Part shown: in pieces, positions 34,762 to 43,476 of the stretch
Numbering within the stretch: position 1 is the first letter of the stretch
Layout of the letters: each line of letters opens with the position of its first letter
Assembly: GCA_902727855.1 (NCBI GenBank)
Contig: CACVAS010000117.1
Coordinates: 186,001 to 250,000 of the forward strand
Reading direction: 5' to 3'
Length of the DNA: 64,000 nt
Source: an uncultured Sulfurovum sp.
Lineage (GTDB): Bacteria > Campylobacterota > Campylobacteria > Campylobacterales > Sulfurovaceae
Notes under the pieces: model-generated
The model's database searches: none
What the model was told of the DNA's origin: nothing
What the model saw: only the letters and a program-made list of their open reading frames with translations
Translations under genes and position numbers: made by a program

Positions 34762-36783
34762 TTATTTTTTAATTTTCTTTTTAGTTCTATTTTCTTGCTC
34801 TGCCCTCTTCTCCTTAAGGGGTGGAAAAAACAATGCCTGTGGTCGTCTGAGTACTTCTTTTGCAAAAAGCTTTACAAAAGAGAATAAATTACCAAAATAA
34901 GAATCTCGTGACAGTAAAGAGACTTTAAGGGCTAAGACAAAACTCACAGACAGGTTGACCAAGCCAATAAGAAGTACAAAGAGCAATAGCAGAAAAAATT
35001 CAGCTGTTGAGACATCTAAATGCATGGTACTGTATCCCAAATATGCAGTAGAAAAAGCAACATGACTGATATCAAGAGGCAATTCAATCAAATATCCTAT
35101 ATATGGCGTAATACCTAAAAGTACACCAAAAAAGAAGTTCCCTACTATTGCACCATGATGATCGTGTAAATAATTTGCAAATTTTTCTCTATTTTTATCT
35201 TTCATCACTTTTTTCAAAAAAGGATGGTAAAAATATCTTTCGCGAAGTTCTAATAAGTTAGCCCTATTGTCAAAGTAACCTGCGATCAACCCAGCACAAA
35301 AAAGCCAAATACCTGCAATAGCTGCATAAATCAATGCTGGATAAGGTTGTATACTCATCAGATAATACTCAGACTCTGTTGCTGTAAGAAGCGTGTTATC
35401 ACCTTTTATAGCCAGATAGGCTATGCCCCATGCTACTAAAAGTGCAAGCGTTACATTGCCAAGAACTGCAGCAAATTGAGAACGGCTTACTTGAAAAAAG
35501 AGCGCTACAAGCTTTTTCTGATCTGCCCGTCTATTATCACCTTTTTCCACTGCTTTAGCAAAAGTAGATGCTGTCATAGCTGGCTGTTTAGTCGCAACCG
35601 TGAAACCCAGTAGATGTATCAACACAAAACCCAAACCATAGTTTAAACTTGACAATATTGTCACAACTGCTTCACTAAATCCTGCTTGAACAATATTTAT
35701 CTTAATGAGTGCCATCATGGCAATCAAAATTCCTGCACCACTTGCACTAAAAAACATTTTAATATATTTTTGCGTAGTGTTTGTAATATAGTGTTCACCA
35801 TGTTCACTTGTATTGTTCGTCACACTTTTTGCCAAAACTCTTATACCTTGTTGGTAAATTGCATAGATAGAATTTTTACTTGAATTTTTAATGACTGACT
35901 CTTTAAATAATTTCATAAAGACTATGTAAGATTGAGGCGTGTCAAATTTCTTGATAAGCAACATAAGTTCTTCTACACGTTTTACCATCTGTCCTATACG
36001 TTCTAATTCATACGTAAGGCTAACAGAGATTCCTCTATTGAGAGATCTCTTTTTCAAATGATTCACCTGGCTTTTACACTGTTCAAGAAGTACTTGAATA
36101 TGACGCATATCAAGATCCGTCGAATTCAATTCAATATGATCTTCCTGAATCTTATGTACAAAATCATTCATATCTCGATGTAAAGCAATGAATGCTGAAT
36201 CCCTGTTAAGAAGGCTCTTATCTAGTCGGATAAAGTTATCATCAAACTCTTCAGATGCAATTTTTATCGCAATAATCTCAGCAGCATACAGAATCTCTGA
36301 AAATAGATGGTCTTTCATCTCTTTTTCATACGTGTCACTTAATAAAATAGAAGCATAAAAGGAAATCCACATTTCATCATCAATCGCATTCACCCATATA
36401 TGGTCATCTTTTTTAGGAAAGAGTAGAGCAAGAATATATTCGAAGTCTCCTTTTTTTGGAGGTTTTGGAAGAAATTTATTATAAAAACGTTTACTTAATT
36501 CATGTCGAAATCCATTGTGCGATAAGATGCCTAAATTAGTAATATTGTTTGAAATTTTTGAATGAATCAAAAGAATATTTATATCATCAGAAACTTTTTG
36601 AGTTACACTCTCTTTGTTCTCAAATAGCTTAATAATTTGTTGCATCTTAGCTAAGGTTTTCTCTATCTCACTTACATATGTAGGTCTTATAAATGCAATA
36701 ATATCGGCTAGTTTGTCTATAATATCTATTTCATCATTATCCAACGTTTCATGTAGTCGTTTAATTTCTTCTCTCATATTCAA
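34762..36783 (-). CDS. Gcr-type 'site-specific recombinase' membrane protein
   Basis: A 673-residue protein that resembles Pfam SpecificRecomb (Neisseria Gcr). The N-terminal 330 residues are helical and soluble; about residues 340-660 contain six or more membrane helices (for example GAGILIAMMALIKINIVQAG, FVLIHLLGFTVATKQPAMTAS, FVLLIGLVNLSVSFVLALKV), and the C-terminus is very basic. Despite the family name there is no visible tyrosine or serine recombinase catalytic motif, and the membrane topology argues against a DNA recombinase. Function unknown. It starts at ATG 36783 or the ATG two codons later. Confidence 0.75.
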   Translation of the reverse strand: MNMREEIKRLHETLDNDEIDIIDKLADIIAFIRPTYVSEIEKTLAKMQQIIKLFENKESVTQKVSDDINILLIHSKISNNITNLGILSHNGFRHELSKRFYNKFLPKPPKKGDFEYILALLFPKKDDHIWVNAIDDEMWISFYASILLSDTYEKEMKDHLFSEILYAAEIIAIKIASEEFDDNFIRLDKSLLNRDSAFIALHRDMNDFVHKIQEDHIELNSTDLDMRHIQVLLEQCKSQVNHLKKRSLNRGISVSLTYELERIGQMVKRVEELMLLIKKFDTPQSYIVFMKLFKESVIKNSSKNSIYAIYQQGIRVLAKSVTNNTSEHGEHYITNTTQKYIKMFFSASGAGILIAMMALIKINIVQAGFSEAVVTILSSLNYGLGFVLIHLLGFTVATKQPAMTASTFAKAVEKGDNRRADQKKLVALFFQVSRSQFAAVLGNVTLALLVAWGIAYLAIKGDNTLLTATESEYYLMSIQPYPALIYAAIAGIWLFCAGLIAGYFDNRANLLELRERYFYHPFLKKVMKDKNREKFANYLHDHHGAIVGNFFFGVLLGITPYIGYLIELPLDISHVAFSTAYLGYSTMHLDVSTAEFFLLLLFVLLIGLVNLSVSFVLALKVSLLSRDSYFGNLFSFVKLFAKEVLRRPQALFFPPLKEKRAEQENRTKKKIKK

Positions 36784-36948
36784 TCCTTATCAGCAGATTC
36801 TAGTAATGCATACTTAAATTTATCTAACAAAACTGGTATTTGTAAATGTAGTTATATCATGTGTAGATAAAAAGCGAGTAAAACGTGCCAAGAAAAAAAT
36901 GTAACCTCCATACCACTATCTATATAGAATCAACGAACAAAAATCTCA

Positions 36949-36977
36949 TACCAAAATATCTAAATAGCGTATAAAAT
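36949..36977 (+). promoter_or_regulatory. Candidate promoter of SDR/NTF2/HNH operon
   Basis: CATACCAAAA at 36947-36956, that is TACCAA (36949-36954), 17 bases, TAAAAT (36972-36977). The 10-base CATACCAAAA block and its 12-base distance to GTATA are the same as upstream of the TIGR01777 gene (51478). Confidence 0.5.
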
Positions 36978-37009
36978 AAATATACAATAACACTCTAAAA
37001 GGAGTTGAA

Positions 37010-37768
37010 ATGAAAAAGCGTATATGGATAGTAGGTGGGAGTAGTGGCATTGGACTTGAACTCGTAAAGAAGTGGTTAGAGCGTGGTAACTCTGTTATAG
37101 CAAGTGCTCAAAATGCAAGTCATACTAAAGAGCTTTTGGCACTTAAGTTAATTTATGAAAAAGAACTACAGATTATAGATGTAGATGTCACTTCACAAGA
37201 GTCTGTAACAAAGGCTGTGCATCAGGCATGGAAACGATTTGATGGGCTTGATATATGGTTTTACAATGCTGCTGTGTATGAAGTGATGTCTATTAAAGAG
37301 TGGAAGGTAGAGCATTTTGAAGCAATGATGCAGGTCAACTACTTAGGTGTAGTAAGAGTTATGACCGAACTCATACCCTACTTTGAAGCACAAAAAAGCG
37401 GACGCTGGATATGGAATTCCAGTCTCTCCAGCTACTTTGGCTTACCACTAGGTGGCGGATATAGTGCACCCAAAGCTGCCATGCTCAATCTAGCTGAGGC
37501 ACTCCAACCTGAACTAAAAGGCAAAGGTATAGAACTTCAGATTATCAACCATGGGTTTGTCAAAACAAAACTCACGGAGAAAAACACTTTTGAAATGCCT
37601 GAACTAATGAGCCCAGAAGATGCTGCACAAAATATCATAGATAACATAGGGAAAAAGTATCATTTTGAGATACATTTTCCTTTTAAGCTTTCTACTTTTT
37701 TACAGACACTGCGCATCATCCCGTACAAGTTAGCTTTAACTTTAACTAAAAAAATGCTTCCAAAGTGA
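37010..37768 (+). CDS. Short-chain dehydrogenase/reductase
   Basis: A 252-residue classical SDR. The cofactor motif GGSSGIGLEL is at the N-terminus, NAAVYEV is the NAG-equivalent, and the catalytic set is the serine of WNSSLSSY and the Y-x-x-x-K of YSAPK. The C-terminus is hydrophobic (LRIIPYKLALTLTKKML), suggesting membrane association and a lipid-like substrate. It starts an operon with an NTF2-like protein (1 base apart) and an HNH protein. SDR plus NTF2-like genes commonly precede the FAD/DUF1365/CFA gene set found at 41503-45248. Confidence 0.92.
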   Translation: MKKRIWIVGGSSGIGLELVKKWLERGNSVIASAQNASHTKELLALKLIYEKELQIIDVDVTSQESVTKAVHQAWKRFDGLDIWFYNAAVYEVMSIKEWKVEHFEAMMQVNYLGVVRVMTELIPYFEAQKSGRWIWNSSLSSYFGLPLGGGYSAPKAAMLNLAEALQPELKGKGIELQIINHGFVKTKLTEKNTFEMPELMSPEDAAQNIIDNIGKKYHFEIHFPFKLSTFLQTLRIIPYKLALTLTKKMLPK

Positions 37769-37769
37769 T

Positions 37770-38198
37770 ATGAAAATGACACAAGAGAAAATAAGCCATT
37801 TTTTTGAGACCTTGCATAAGGAAACAACCGTAGAGAGCTTTAAAACTATCTATGATGAGAAGGTGTCATTTAAAGACCCTTTTAATCAAGTAGAAGAAAT
37901 ACAATCTGTATATAAAATATTTGCTCATATGTATGAAAACTTGGAAAACCCTAGGTTTGTCATTACAGAGTACATAGGTAAAGAAAATGTAGCCTATGTA
38001 AAATGGGATTTTATTTTTACATTCAAAGGTGAAAAAAATGAAAACAGTTTTGAAGGAGTAAGCCGATTAGTCATGAATGACGAAGACAAAGTAATATCAC
38101 ATACAGATTACTGGGATGCAGCAGAACATATTTATGAGAGAATGCCTCTCATTGGTTCTTTACTTCGCTTCATAAAACGTAAGATTGCTAAGGGTTAA
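37770..38198 (+). CDS. NTF2-like/SnoaL-fold protein
   Basis: A 142-residue protein of the nuclear transport factor 2-like fold: FFETLHKETTVESFKTIYDEKVSFKDPFN, then YVKWDFIFTF and DKVISHTDYWDAAE. This matches the family found beside SDR, DUF1365 and CFA-synthase genes in Proteobacteria; related folds are ketosteroid isomerases, but no catalytic set can be claimed here. It begins one base after the SDR stop codon. Confidence 0.82.
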   Translation: MKMTQEKISHFFETLHKETTVESFKTIYDEKVSFKDPFNQVEEIQSVYKIFAHMYENLENPRFVITEYIGKENVAYVKWDFIFTFKGEKNENSFEGVSRLVMNDEDKVISHTDYWDAAEHIYERMPLIGSLLRFIKRKIAKG

Positions 38199-38202
38199 TA
38201 CG

Positions 38203-38481
38203 ATGCAAAACTCAAAAACTTTTGGGACTTGTATCACCTGTCAACGTTATACTGCCTTAACAAAACACCATCTCACTCCTAAAAAGAGGCACAAAAAAAA
38301 GACAAAAAAGAAAATAGATAATCTTGACGCACTCATCATGGTTTGTCGGAAATGCCATGATGGTATCCATGATTTGTATGATGAACGAACCCTTGCCGAA
38401 CAATTTAACACTTTAGAAAAAATATACGCTGATGAAGCACTCCAAAAACATTTTGCATGGGTAGGGAAATGTAAAAAATGA
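38203..38481 (+). CDS. HNH endonuclease-like small protein
   Basis: A 92-residue protein with a compact HNH domain: CITCQ (first Cys pair), TKHHLTPK (HH pair), and CRKCHDGIHD (second Cys pair and the last histidine). This is the zinc-stabilised beta-beta-alpha-metal nuclease fold without any additional domain. ATG 38203 follows AAGGG; an earlier TTG overlaps the NTF2 gene. It appears co-transcribed with the SDR/NTF2 pair, an unexpected neighbour; small HNH proteins of this type are also encoded in other stress clusters, role unknown. Confidence 0.82.
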   Translation: MQNSKTFGTCITCQRYTALTKHHLTPKKRHKKKTKKKIDNLDALIMVCRKCHDGIHDLYDERTLAEQFNTLEKIYADEALQKHFAWVGKCKK

Positions 38482-38524
38482 ATAAAAGAACGTTAAAAAA
38501 TCATATAAACAGACAAATTTAGGC

Positions 38525-38553
38525 TACGGGTTTGCAGTTGTTTATCATATTAT
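38525..38553 (+). promoter_or_regulatory. Weak candidate promoter of secreted protein/MFS unit
   Basis: TACGGG (38525-38530), 17 bases, TATTAT (38548-38553), 18 bases before ATG 38572. Only partial agreement with the shared pattern. Confidence 0.25.
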
Positions 38554-38571
38554 ACAAAACAAGGAGTTATT

Positions 38572-38844
38572 ATGATAAAAAAATTAATACTTACAACTGT
38601 ACTAGTCGTTCAAATCGCTCATGGTTCTCAAACTGAAACTTTATATACAGAGCCTCAAGCTAAGATGAACCAAACAGTAAAATATGATGCTTGGAACCCC
38701 ACTATTGCTGAAAAAGAGGCTGGAGAATCTTGTGATGATGGTAATTGCCTATCTGACTTAGGCTGCTTAACAAAAGATGGTCCTGCATATAAGCTTATGG
38801 CATCAATACGAGATGAGATAAAAAGACAATGTAAAAAGTTATAA
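38572..38844 (+). CDS. Small secreted cysteine-containing protein, 90 aa
   Basis: Signal peptide at residues 1-18 (KKLILTTVLVVQIAHG), then a mature protein of about 70 residues with four cysteines (SCDDGNCLSDLGC and a last one in RQCKKL), consistent with two disulfides or a metal site in the periplasm. The family is not recognised. Lies 33 bases before the MFS transporter gene, so possibly the same transcript. Confidence 0.65.
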   Translation: MIKKLILTTVLVVQIAHGSQTETLYTEPQAKMNQTVKYDAWNPTIAEKEAGESCDDGNCLSDLGCLTKDGPAYKLMASIRDEIKRQCKKL

Positions 38845-38877
38845 GCGTTAGAGTATATCACACTTTAAAGGATTGCT

Positions 38878-40146
38878 ATGAAGCATGACAGATTGAAAAA
38901 GAGTACACTTTTTTCTTACGCGACCACGGCAATACCCCTAGCTATGCTAGGACTCCCTCTTTACATCTATCTACCCACTTTTTATGCACAAAATGTAGGG
39001 CTAAGTGTGACTATGGTCGGGTTGGTTCTCTTTCTTTCAAGGCTAACCGATGTCATTACTGATCCTCTAGTAGGACTCTACAATGATCGATTTGAAAGTA
39101 AGTATGGTAAGAGAAAGCCCTTTATGCTTTTTGGAAGTCTCGTTCTTCTCATCAGTTTTTATGCGCTCATCCATCCATCCAAAGAGTATGTGGAGTTTTG
39201 GCTTTTAGGGTTTTCTATGTTGGTCTACTTAGGATGGAGCATTGTCTCTATCCCTTACCTTGCCTGGAGTGCAGAAATCACCTCTGATTACCATGAAAAG
39301 ACCCGTTTGAGTGGCGCTAGAGAAATATTTACTATCTTAGGGGCTATGAGTGCACTCATCATACCTTACCTCTATGGTGTCTCTGAGGATGCAAATGAGA
39401 GTTTAGGTCTTTTATACATGGCATTTTTGATTACTATATTTCTGATGCTTCCACTCACGATGTTCGGAGTGAAGGAATCCACTGTAAAAAAATCCAATCC
39501 AGTAGGTTTCAAAGAGTTAAAAGCATTGTGGCAAAGAGTACCATCACTGCGTAGACTACAAACTGCTTTTATGTTGAATTCTCTTGCCAATGCTCTACCT
39601 GCAACACTTTTTTTGTTTTACGTACAGCTTGTCTTGCAAGAAGAGTCACAAACAGGGCCACTTTTGTTACTCTATTTTTTCTCAGGTATCATAGGACTTC
39701 CTTTTTGGACGATGCTCGCTAAAAAAATAGGCAAACGCAAAAGCTGGTTGGCTTCTATGGTACTGGCTTCCTTGGCTTTTGTTTTTGTGCCTTTTTTAAG
39801 CTCTGGAGATCTGCTATGGTTCGCGATCATTACATTTATCTCTGGGCTCTCTTTAGGTGCAGATATGGCACTACCCTCTTCCATACAAGCCGATGTCGTA
39901 CAAAAAGTTCAGAGTCAGAAAAATGCTTATGCAGGATTACTCTTTGGTATTTGGGCGATGTTGACGAAGTTTGCACTGGCACTGGCCGTAGGTATTGGTT
40001 TTCTCATCTTAGGGGCTGTAGGCTTTGAGCCTGAAACTCCTACTGCTTTAGCACTTACTACACTCTCTTTACTCTATGGTGGAGCACCAGTGGTCTTTAA
40101 AATGTTTGCCTTTTGGATCATGCGAGGGTATAATGAAAAACAGTAA
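38878..40146 (+). CDS. MFS transporter of the GPH (MelB-type) family
   Basis: A 422-residue protein with 12 predicted membrane helices. The DxxxDP element in LSRLTDVITDPLVGLYNDR, followed by SKYGKRKPFMLFG, is diagnostic of glycoside-pentoside-hexuronide:cation symporters; the helix-8/9 loop has GKRKSWLASM. GPH proteins of this subtype are common in SDR/DUF1365/CFA clusters, so the substrate may be lipidic instead of a sugar (inference). It ends in a bidirectional terminator. Confidence 0.88.
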   Translation: MKHDRLKKSTLFSYATTAIPLAMLGLPLYIYLPTFYAQNVGLSVTMVGLVLFLSRLTDVITDPLVGLYNDRFESKYGKRKPFMLFGSLVLLISFYALIHPSKEYVEFWLLGFSMLVYLGWSIVSIPYLAWSAEITSDYHEKTRLSGAREIFTILGAMSALIIPYLYGVSEDANESLGLLYMAFLITIFLMLPLTMFGVKESTVKKSNPVGFKELKALWQRVPSLRRLQTAFMLNSLANALPATLFLFYVQLVLQEESQTGPLLLLYFFSGIIGLPFWTMLAKKIGKRKSWLASMVLASLAFVFVPFLSSGDLLWFAIITFISGLSLGADMALPSSIQADVVQKVQSQKNAYAGLLFGIWAMLTKFALALAVGIGFLILGAVGFEPETPTALALTTLSLLYGGAPVVFKMFAFWIMRGYNEKQ

Positions 40147-40162
40147 AGGTTTCTTTACTGTT
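40139..40162. terminator. Bidirectional Rho-independent terminator
   Basis: Perfect 10-bp stem AACAGTAAAG / CTTTACTGTT with a 4-base loop, preceded by an A run and followed by T-rich sequence. The stem contains the stop codons of both convergent genes (MFS 40144-40146, SOUL 40155-40157). Confidence 0.85.
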
Positions 40163-40775
40163 TCACTTCTACCATTATCTCATTTCTACGTAAAAACCAC
40201 AAAGAAAATGGTGAATTATATCTTGCAAAAGTTGGGTTGCCTATGATTTCTATCCCTGCACTTTTGAGTGCATTGAGTAGTATCTGTTCATTTTTTTCAT
40301 ATTTTTCTTCCGACCAGTTTCCTGAGTATTCTCTCACCGCTAAAATTTTCTGCGGAATCTTTACAAGCTTGATACTCTCATTTAAAGGTAAAGGCAATGT
40401 CTCCATAGTAAATTTTTCTGGCATTACAAAGCTATAGGTGGCACTTTTGGTATTGGTTTTATCCATTTCTTGTATGACAGGTGCCGTCATAGAAATCTTT
40501 TGTCCTTTTCTTTTTGCATTTTCCTGTATCACAGGTGCTGTCATTTTAATTTTTTCACGTTTTTTGTTCTCTCCGGAAATGTACTTAAAAAGTATATTGA
40601 ATGCTTTTTTTCCCATCTCATCAAATGATCCTGACACCTTTGTTTGTGCGACTAGATAACTGTTGTATTTTCGTATCTCGTACGTATCATTTGTCTGTAC
40701 AACGATATAGTTAGGTTCCTCTATTGCCATAAGTGCTCCTTGTAGTATTGTATATATTAGCATGATTCTAAACAT
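40155..40775 (-). CDS. SOUL family heme-binding protein
   Basis: A 206-residue protein. After a short hydrophobic N-terminus (possible signal peptide, residues 1-17) comes the SOUL domain: NDTYEIRKYNSYLVAQTKV, repeated MTAPVIQ segments, YSFVMPEKFTMETLPLP, and the C-terminal FARYNSPFSLWFLRRNEIMVEV. SOUL/HBP proteins bind heme or porphyrin. In bacteria they occur with photolyase and CFA genes, as here. The repeated KKREKIKMTAPVIQE/KRKGQKISMTAPVIQE is part of the family's normal sequence, slightly expanded. Confidence 0.9.
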   Translation of the reverse strand: MFRIMLIYTILQGALMAIEEPNYIVVQTNDTYEIRKYNSYLVAQTKVSGSFDEMGKKAFNILFKYISGENKKREKIKMTAPVIQENAKRKGQKISMTAPVIQEMDKTNTKSATYSFVMPEKFTMETLPLPLNESIKLVKIPQKILAVREYSGNWSEEKYEKNEQILLNALKSAGIEIIGNPTFARYNSPFSLWFLRRNEIMVEVKQ

Positions 40776-40928
40776 ATGATATCCTTTTATTTGATATAAT
40801 CTAAGAATAACATATTATGAAAGATTTAAAATATAAAATATGTTGATTCATTTCTAAATATACTATAATCTCATAGGTGTAATCTATTCTTAAAACACCC
40901 AAACATTTATAAACTGACAAAATAATGA

Positions 40929-40957
40929 TACTAACAATCTAAATAAAATCATACACT
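40929..40957 (+). promoter_or_regulatory. Candidate promoter of lipocalin-FAD-DUF1365-CFA-DUF3833 operon
   Basis: TACTAA (40929-40934), 17 bases, TACACT (40952-40957), 33 bases before ATG 40991. Confidence 0.4.
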
Positions 40958-40990
40958 ATGATAAAATATCATACTCAAAAGGAGTCTATA

Positions 40991-41506
40991 ATGAAAGCGT
41001 TTTTTTTTCTACTCATATCGACATTACTTTTTGCCAATGCACCTTTGCCAGTAGACAATGTAAATATAAAAAAGTTTAGTGGGCTGTGGTATGAAGTAGC
41101 ACGTACATCCAACAGTTACCAAGAAGAATGTGTGGCATCATCTGTAGAATATAAGCTGCAAAAAGACAATACCTACAAAGTGTTCAACAGATGTTTTAAA
41201 AATGTCATAGGTGGTGAACTTATAGAGTATAAAGGTACTGCAAAACCTACAAAAGGTGAGTCCATGTCACAAATAGACATGACCTACTACTACTTTTTCA
41301 CAAAACAGTACCGTGTCATACACTTAGAAAAAGACTACTCTGCTGCTGTTGTTGCAGATGAAGACCTAGAACAGGTCTGGGTGATGAGTAGAGACCCACA
41401 ACTCCAAAAGCAAAAATTATCAAAAATACTCGCAAAACTTGGAAAAAGTATGAATCTCAAAAGACTCATCTACACCCCACAAGATGCAAAAGGAAGATAC
41501 AAATGA
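40991..41506 (+). CDS. Lipocalin family protein (second copy)
   Basis: A 171-residue lipocalin with a cleavable signal peptide (KAFFFLLISTLLFANA) and no lipobox, so soluble in the periplasm, unlike the lipoprotein paralogue at 23177. GxW motif in FSGLWYEVART; EQVWVMSRDPQ near the end. A cysteine pair (EECVASSVEYKL and NRCFKN) may form a disulfide. ATG 40991 follows AAAAGGAG; an earlier in-frame ATG lies before the ribosome binding site. Its stop overlaps the FAD gene start by 4 bases. Confidence 0.9.
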   Translation: MKAFFFLLISTLLFANAPLPVDNVNIKKFSGLWYEVARTSNSYQEECVASSVEYKLQKDNTYKVFNRCFKNVIGGELIEYKGTAKPTKGESMSQIDMTYYYFFTKQYRVIHLEKDYSAAVVADEDLEQVWVMSRDPQLQKQKLSKILAKLGKSMNLKRLIYTPQDAKGRYK

Positions 41507-42738
41507 AAATAGCCGTACTAGGTGCAGGCATAAGCGGACTTGGTTCTGCTTATCTACTCAGTCAGAAACATGAAGTAGACCTCTATGAAAAAGAAGGCCG
41601 TTTAGGTGGGCATGCACGTACAACGATGGTAGAAGAAGATGGCAAGACTTTTGGTGTAGACACAGGCTTTTTGGTATTCAACCACCCTACTTATCCACTT
41701 CTTACAAAACTCTTTGAGAGACTCGATGTCAAGATAGAAAAGAGTGACATGAGTTTTGGATTTTGGGATGAAATCTCAGGTGTAGCGTATAATGCACAAA
41801 CACTTGGAGGACTTTTCTTTCAGAAAAAAAGTCTCTTCTCCCTCGCACACTACAGGATGATATGGGACATCATGCGTTTTAACAAAACAGCCAATGCCCA
41901 TGTAGACACAAATAGTTCTGCTTTAGATGTCAGTCTTGGTGAGTACCTTGCTTCGTACTCAGAGGTATTTAAAGCGCGTTATCTCATCCCTATGGGTGCA
42001 GCCATTTGGTCAACACCGAGTGACAAGATGAATGACTTCCCCGCACGTACTTTTGTACAGTTTTTCAAAAACCATGGACTCTTAGGGGTGACTACCCAAC
42101 ACCAGTGGCTCACTGTCAGTGGTGGCTCTAAAAACTATGTAGCAAAAATAGAAGCGAAGGTATCGGGTAAAATCATAGTAAACTCCGATGTTATTCGCAT
42201 CAAGCGTCATGAAGAGGGTGTCACACTCATACATGCCGATGGAAGCCAGAGCCAATATGACAAAGTAGTCATGGCCATGCATGCCCCACAAGCACTAGAA
42301 ATGCTAGAAGATACAAGTACAAAAGAAAGAGAGATACTCTCAGCCTTTGCCTACAAAGAAAACGAAGCACTTTTACATAACGATAAAAATGCACTCTACC
42401 CAGACAAAGGCATCTATGCGGCTTGGAACTATAAAACAGGCGGTAAAGATAACGCCGTCACCCTCTCCTACTGGATCAACAGGCTTCAAAACCTCAAAAG
42501 TAAAAAAGAGTACTTTGTCTCACTCAATGAAACTTCCGAGCTCAAAGATGTCATAGAAAAAATCTCTTATGAACATCCTCAGTTTGATGGCAATGCCATT
42601 AAGATGCAAGCAAGACGTGAGGAGATAAGTGGAGAAAACCACACCTATTATGCGGGGGCATACTGGCGCTATGGTTTTCATGAAGATGGCTTATGGAGTG
42701 CCAATACCATAGCACAGAGTATGGAGTGTGGGCTATGA
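41503..42738 (+). CDS. FAD-dependent amine-oxidase-like protein of the CFA gene cluster
   Basis: A 411-residue flavoprotein with GAGISGLGSAYLL at the N-terminus and EKEGRLGGHARTT as the second FAD contact; the C-terminal YYAGAYWRYGFHEDGLWSA closes the FAD site. This subtype is regularly encoded immediately before DUF1365 and a CFA-synthase-like methyltransferase. Its reaction is unproven; cluster relatives act on unsaturated or cyclopropane/furan fatty acids. Joined by 4-base overlaps to lipocalin and DUF1365 genes. Confidence 0.9.
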   Translation: MKIAVLGAGISGLGSAYLLSQKHEVDLYEKEGRLGGHARTTMVEEDGKTFGVDTGFLVFNHPTYPLLTKLFERLDVKIEKSDMSFGFWDEISGVAYNAQTLGGLFFQKKSLFSLAHYRMIWDIMRFNKTANAHVDTNSSALDVSLGEYLASYSEVFKARYLIPMGAAIWSTPSDKMNDFPARTFVQFFKNHGLLGVTTQHQWLTVSGGSKNYVAKIEAKVSGKIIVNSDVIRIKRHEEGVTLIHADGSQSQYDKVVMAMHAPQALEMLEDTSTKEREILSAFAYKENEALLHNDKNALYPDKGIYAAWNYKTGGKDNAVTLSYWINRLQNLKSKKEYFVSLNETSELKDVIEKISYEHPQFDGNAIKMQARREEISGENHTYYAGAYWRYGFHEDGLWSANTIAQSMECGL

Positions 42739-43475
42739 GCCATCACTTTTTTGAAGGCACCGTCTACCACAAGCGTTTTACCCCGAAGGTACATGAGTTT
42801 ACCTATCCATTTTATGTGTTAGACATCGATTTATCTTTACTGGGTACACTCAAAAATAAGCTTTTTTCATTCGAAGGGTTTAACCTGTTTTCTTTTAAGA
42901 GCAAAGACCACTTTGGAAAAAGTAAAGACTTTATGAAAAATGTAGATGGTTTACTCGAAGAGTTTGGGTTGTCTGCCACAGAAGAGATGCACTTTGTCAC
43001 GTTACCACGGGTAGCGAACTTTGTGTTTAATCCTATCAGTGTGCTCATACTTTTTAAAGAGCATATTCCTAGCTATATGCTGGCAGAAGTACACAACTAT
43101 AACGGGGGAAGAGTGATTTACCCTGTAAAACTTTCTAGTACCGATGGCATATCCTTCAAGGGTGAAGCACCTAAAGATATGTATGTGTCACCCTTTTTAG
43201 AAACAAGTGGCATCTATAGATTTTTATTTCGCCAAGAAGAAGAGAAGATGGTCTTAAAAGTAGACCTTTATGAACAAAATGAGAAAAAACTTACCGCATC
43301 CTTTAGTGGTCATGCCAGACCTTTTGAGAGTAAGACGGTTGCAAAGCTTTTTGTAAAACACTCATTCATCACATTTTGGGTGGTGACAAGAACGTTATGG
43401 CAATCACTTAAACTTTGGCGAAAAGGATTAACCTTTTATTCGCCTAGAGCAGAAGATCAAATAAGGAGGTATTAA
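42735..43475 (+). CDS. DUF1365 family protein
   Basis: A 246-residue protein beginning MSHHFFEGTVYHKRFTPKVHEFTYP, followed by the family block VTLPRVANFVFNPISVLILF and AEVHNYNGGR. DUF1365 is almost always encoded between the FAD oxidoreductase and the CFA-synthase-like gene. It has no recognised catalytic motif and no known enzyme activity; partner or scaffold of lipid modification is an inference. ATG 42735 overlaps the preceding stop (ATGA). Confidence 0.92.
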   Translation: MSHHFFEGTVYHKRFTPKVHEFTYPFYVLDIDLSLLGTLKNKLFSFEGFNLFSFKSKDHFGKSKDFMKNVDGLLEEFGLSATEEMHFVTLPRVANFVFNPISVLILFKEHIPSYMLAEVHNYNGGRVIYPVKLSSTDGISFKGEAPKDMYVSPFLETSGIYRFLFRQEEEKMVLKVDLYEQNEKKLTASFSGHARPFESKTVAKLFVKHSFITFWVVTRTLWQSLKLWRKGLTFYSPRAEDQIRRY

Positions 43476-43476
43476 A

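Noticed and set aside
34762-36783. Using the recombinase-like gene as the mobilising enzyme of the ars module
   Set aside because: The protein is polytopic and shows no recombinase active-site residues; the flanking repeat is a gene fragment, not an att-like site.
40155-40775. Repeated KMTAPVIQE/SMTAPVIQE segment in the SOUL gene as a sign of recent internal duplication
   Set aside because: Two MTAPV-type motifs are normal in SOUL proteins; the DNA of the two segments is not unusually similar.
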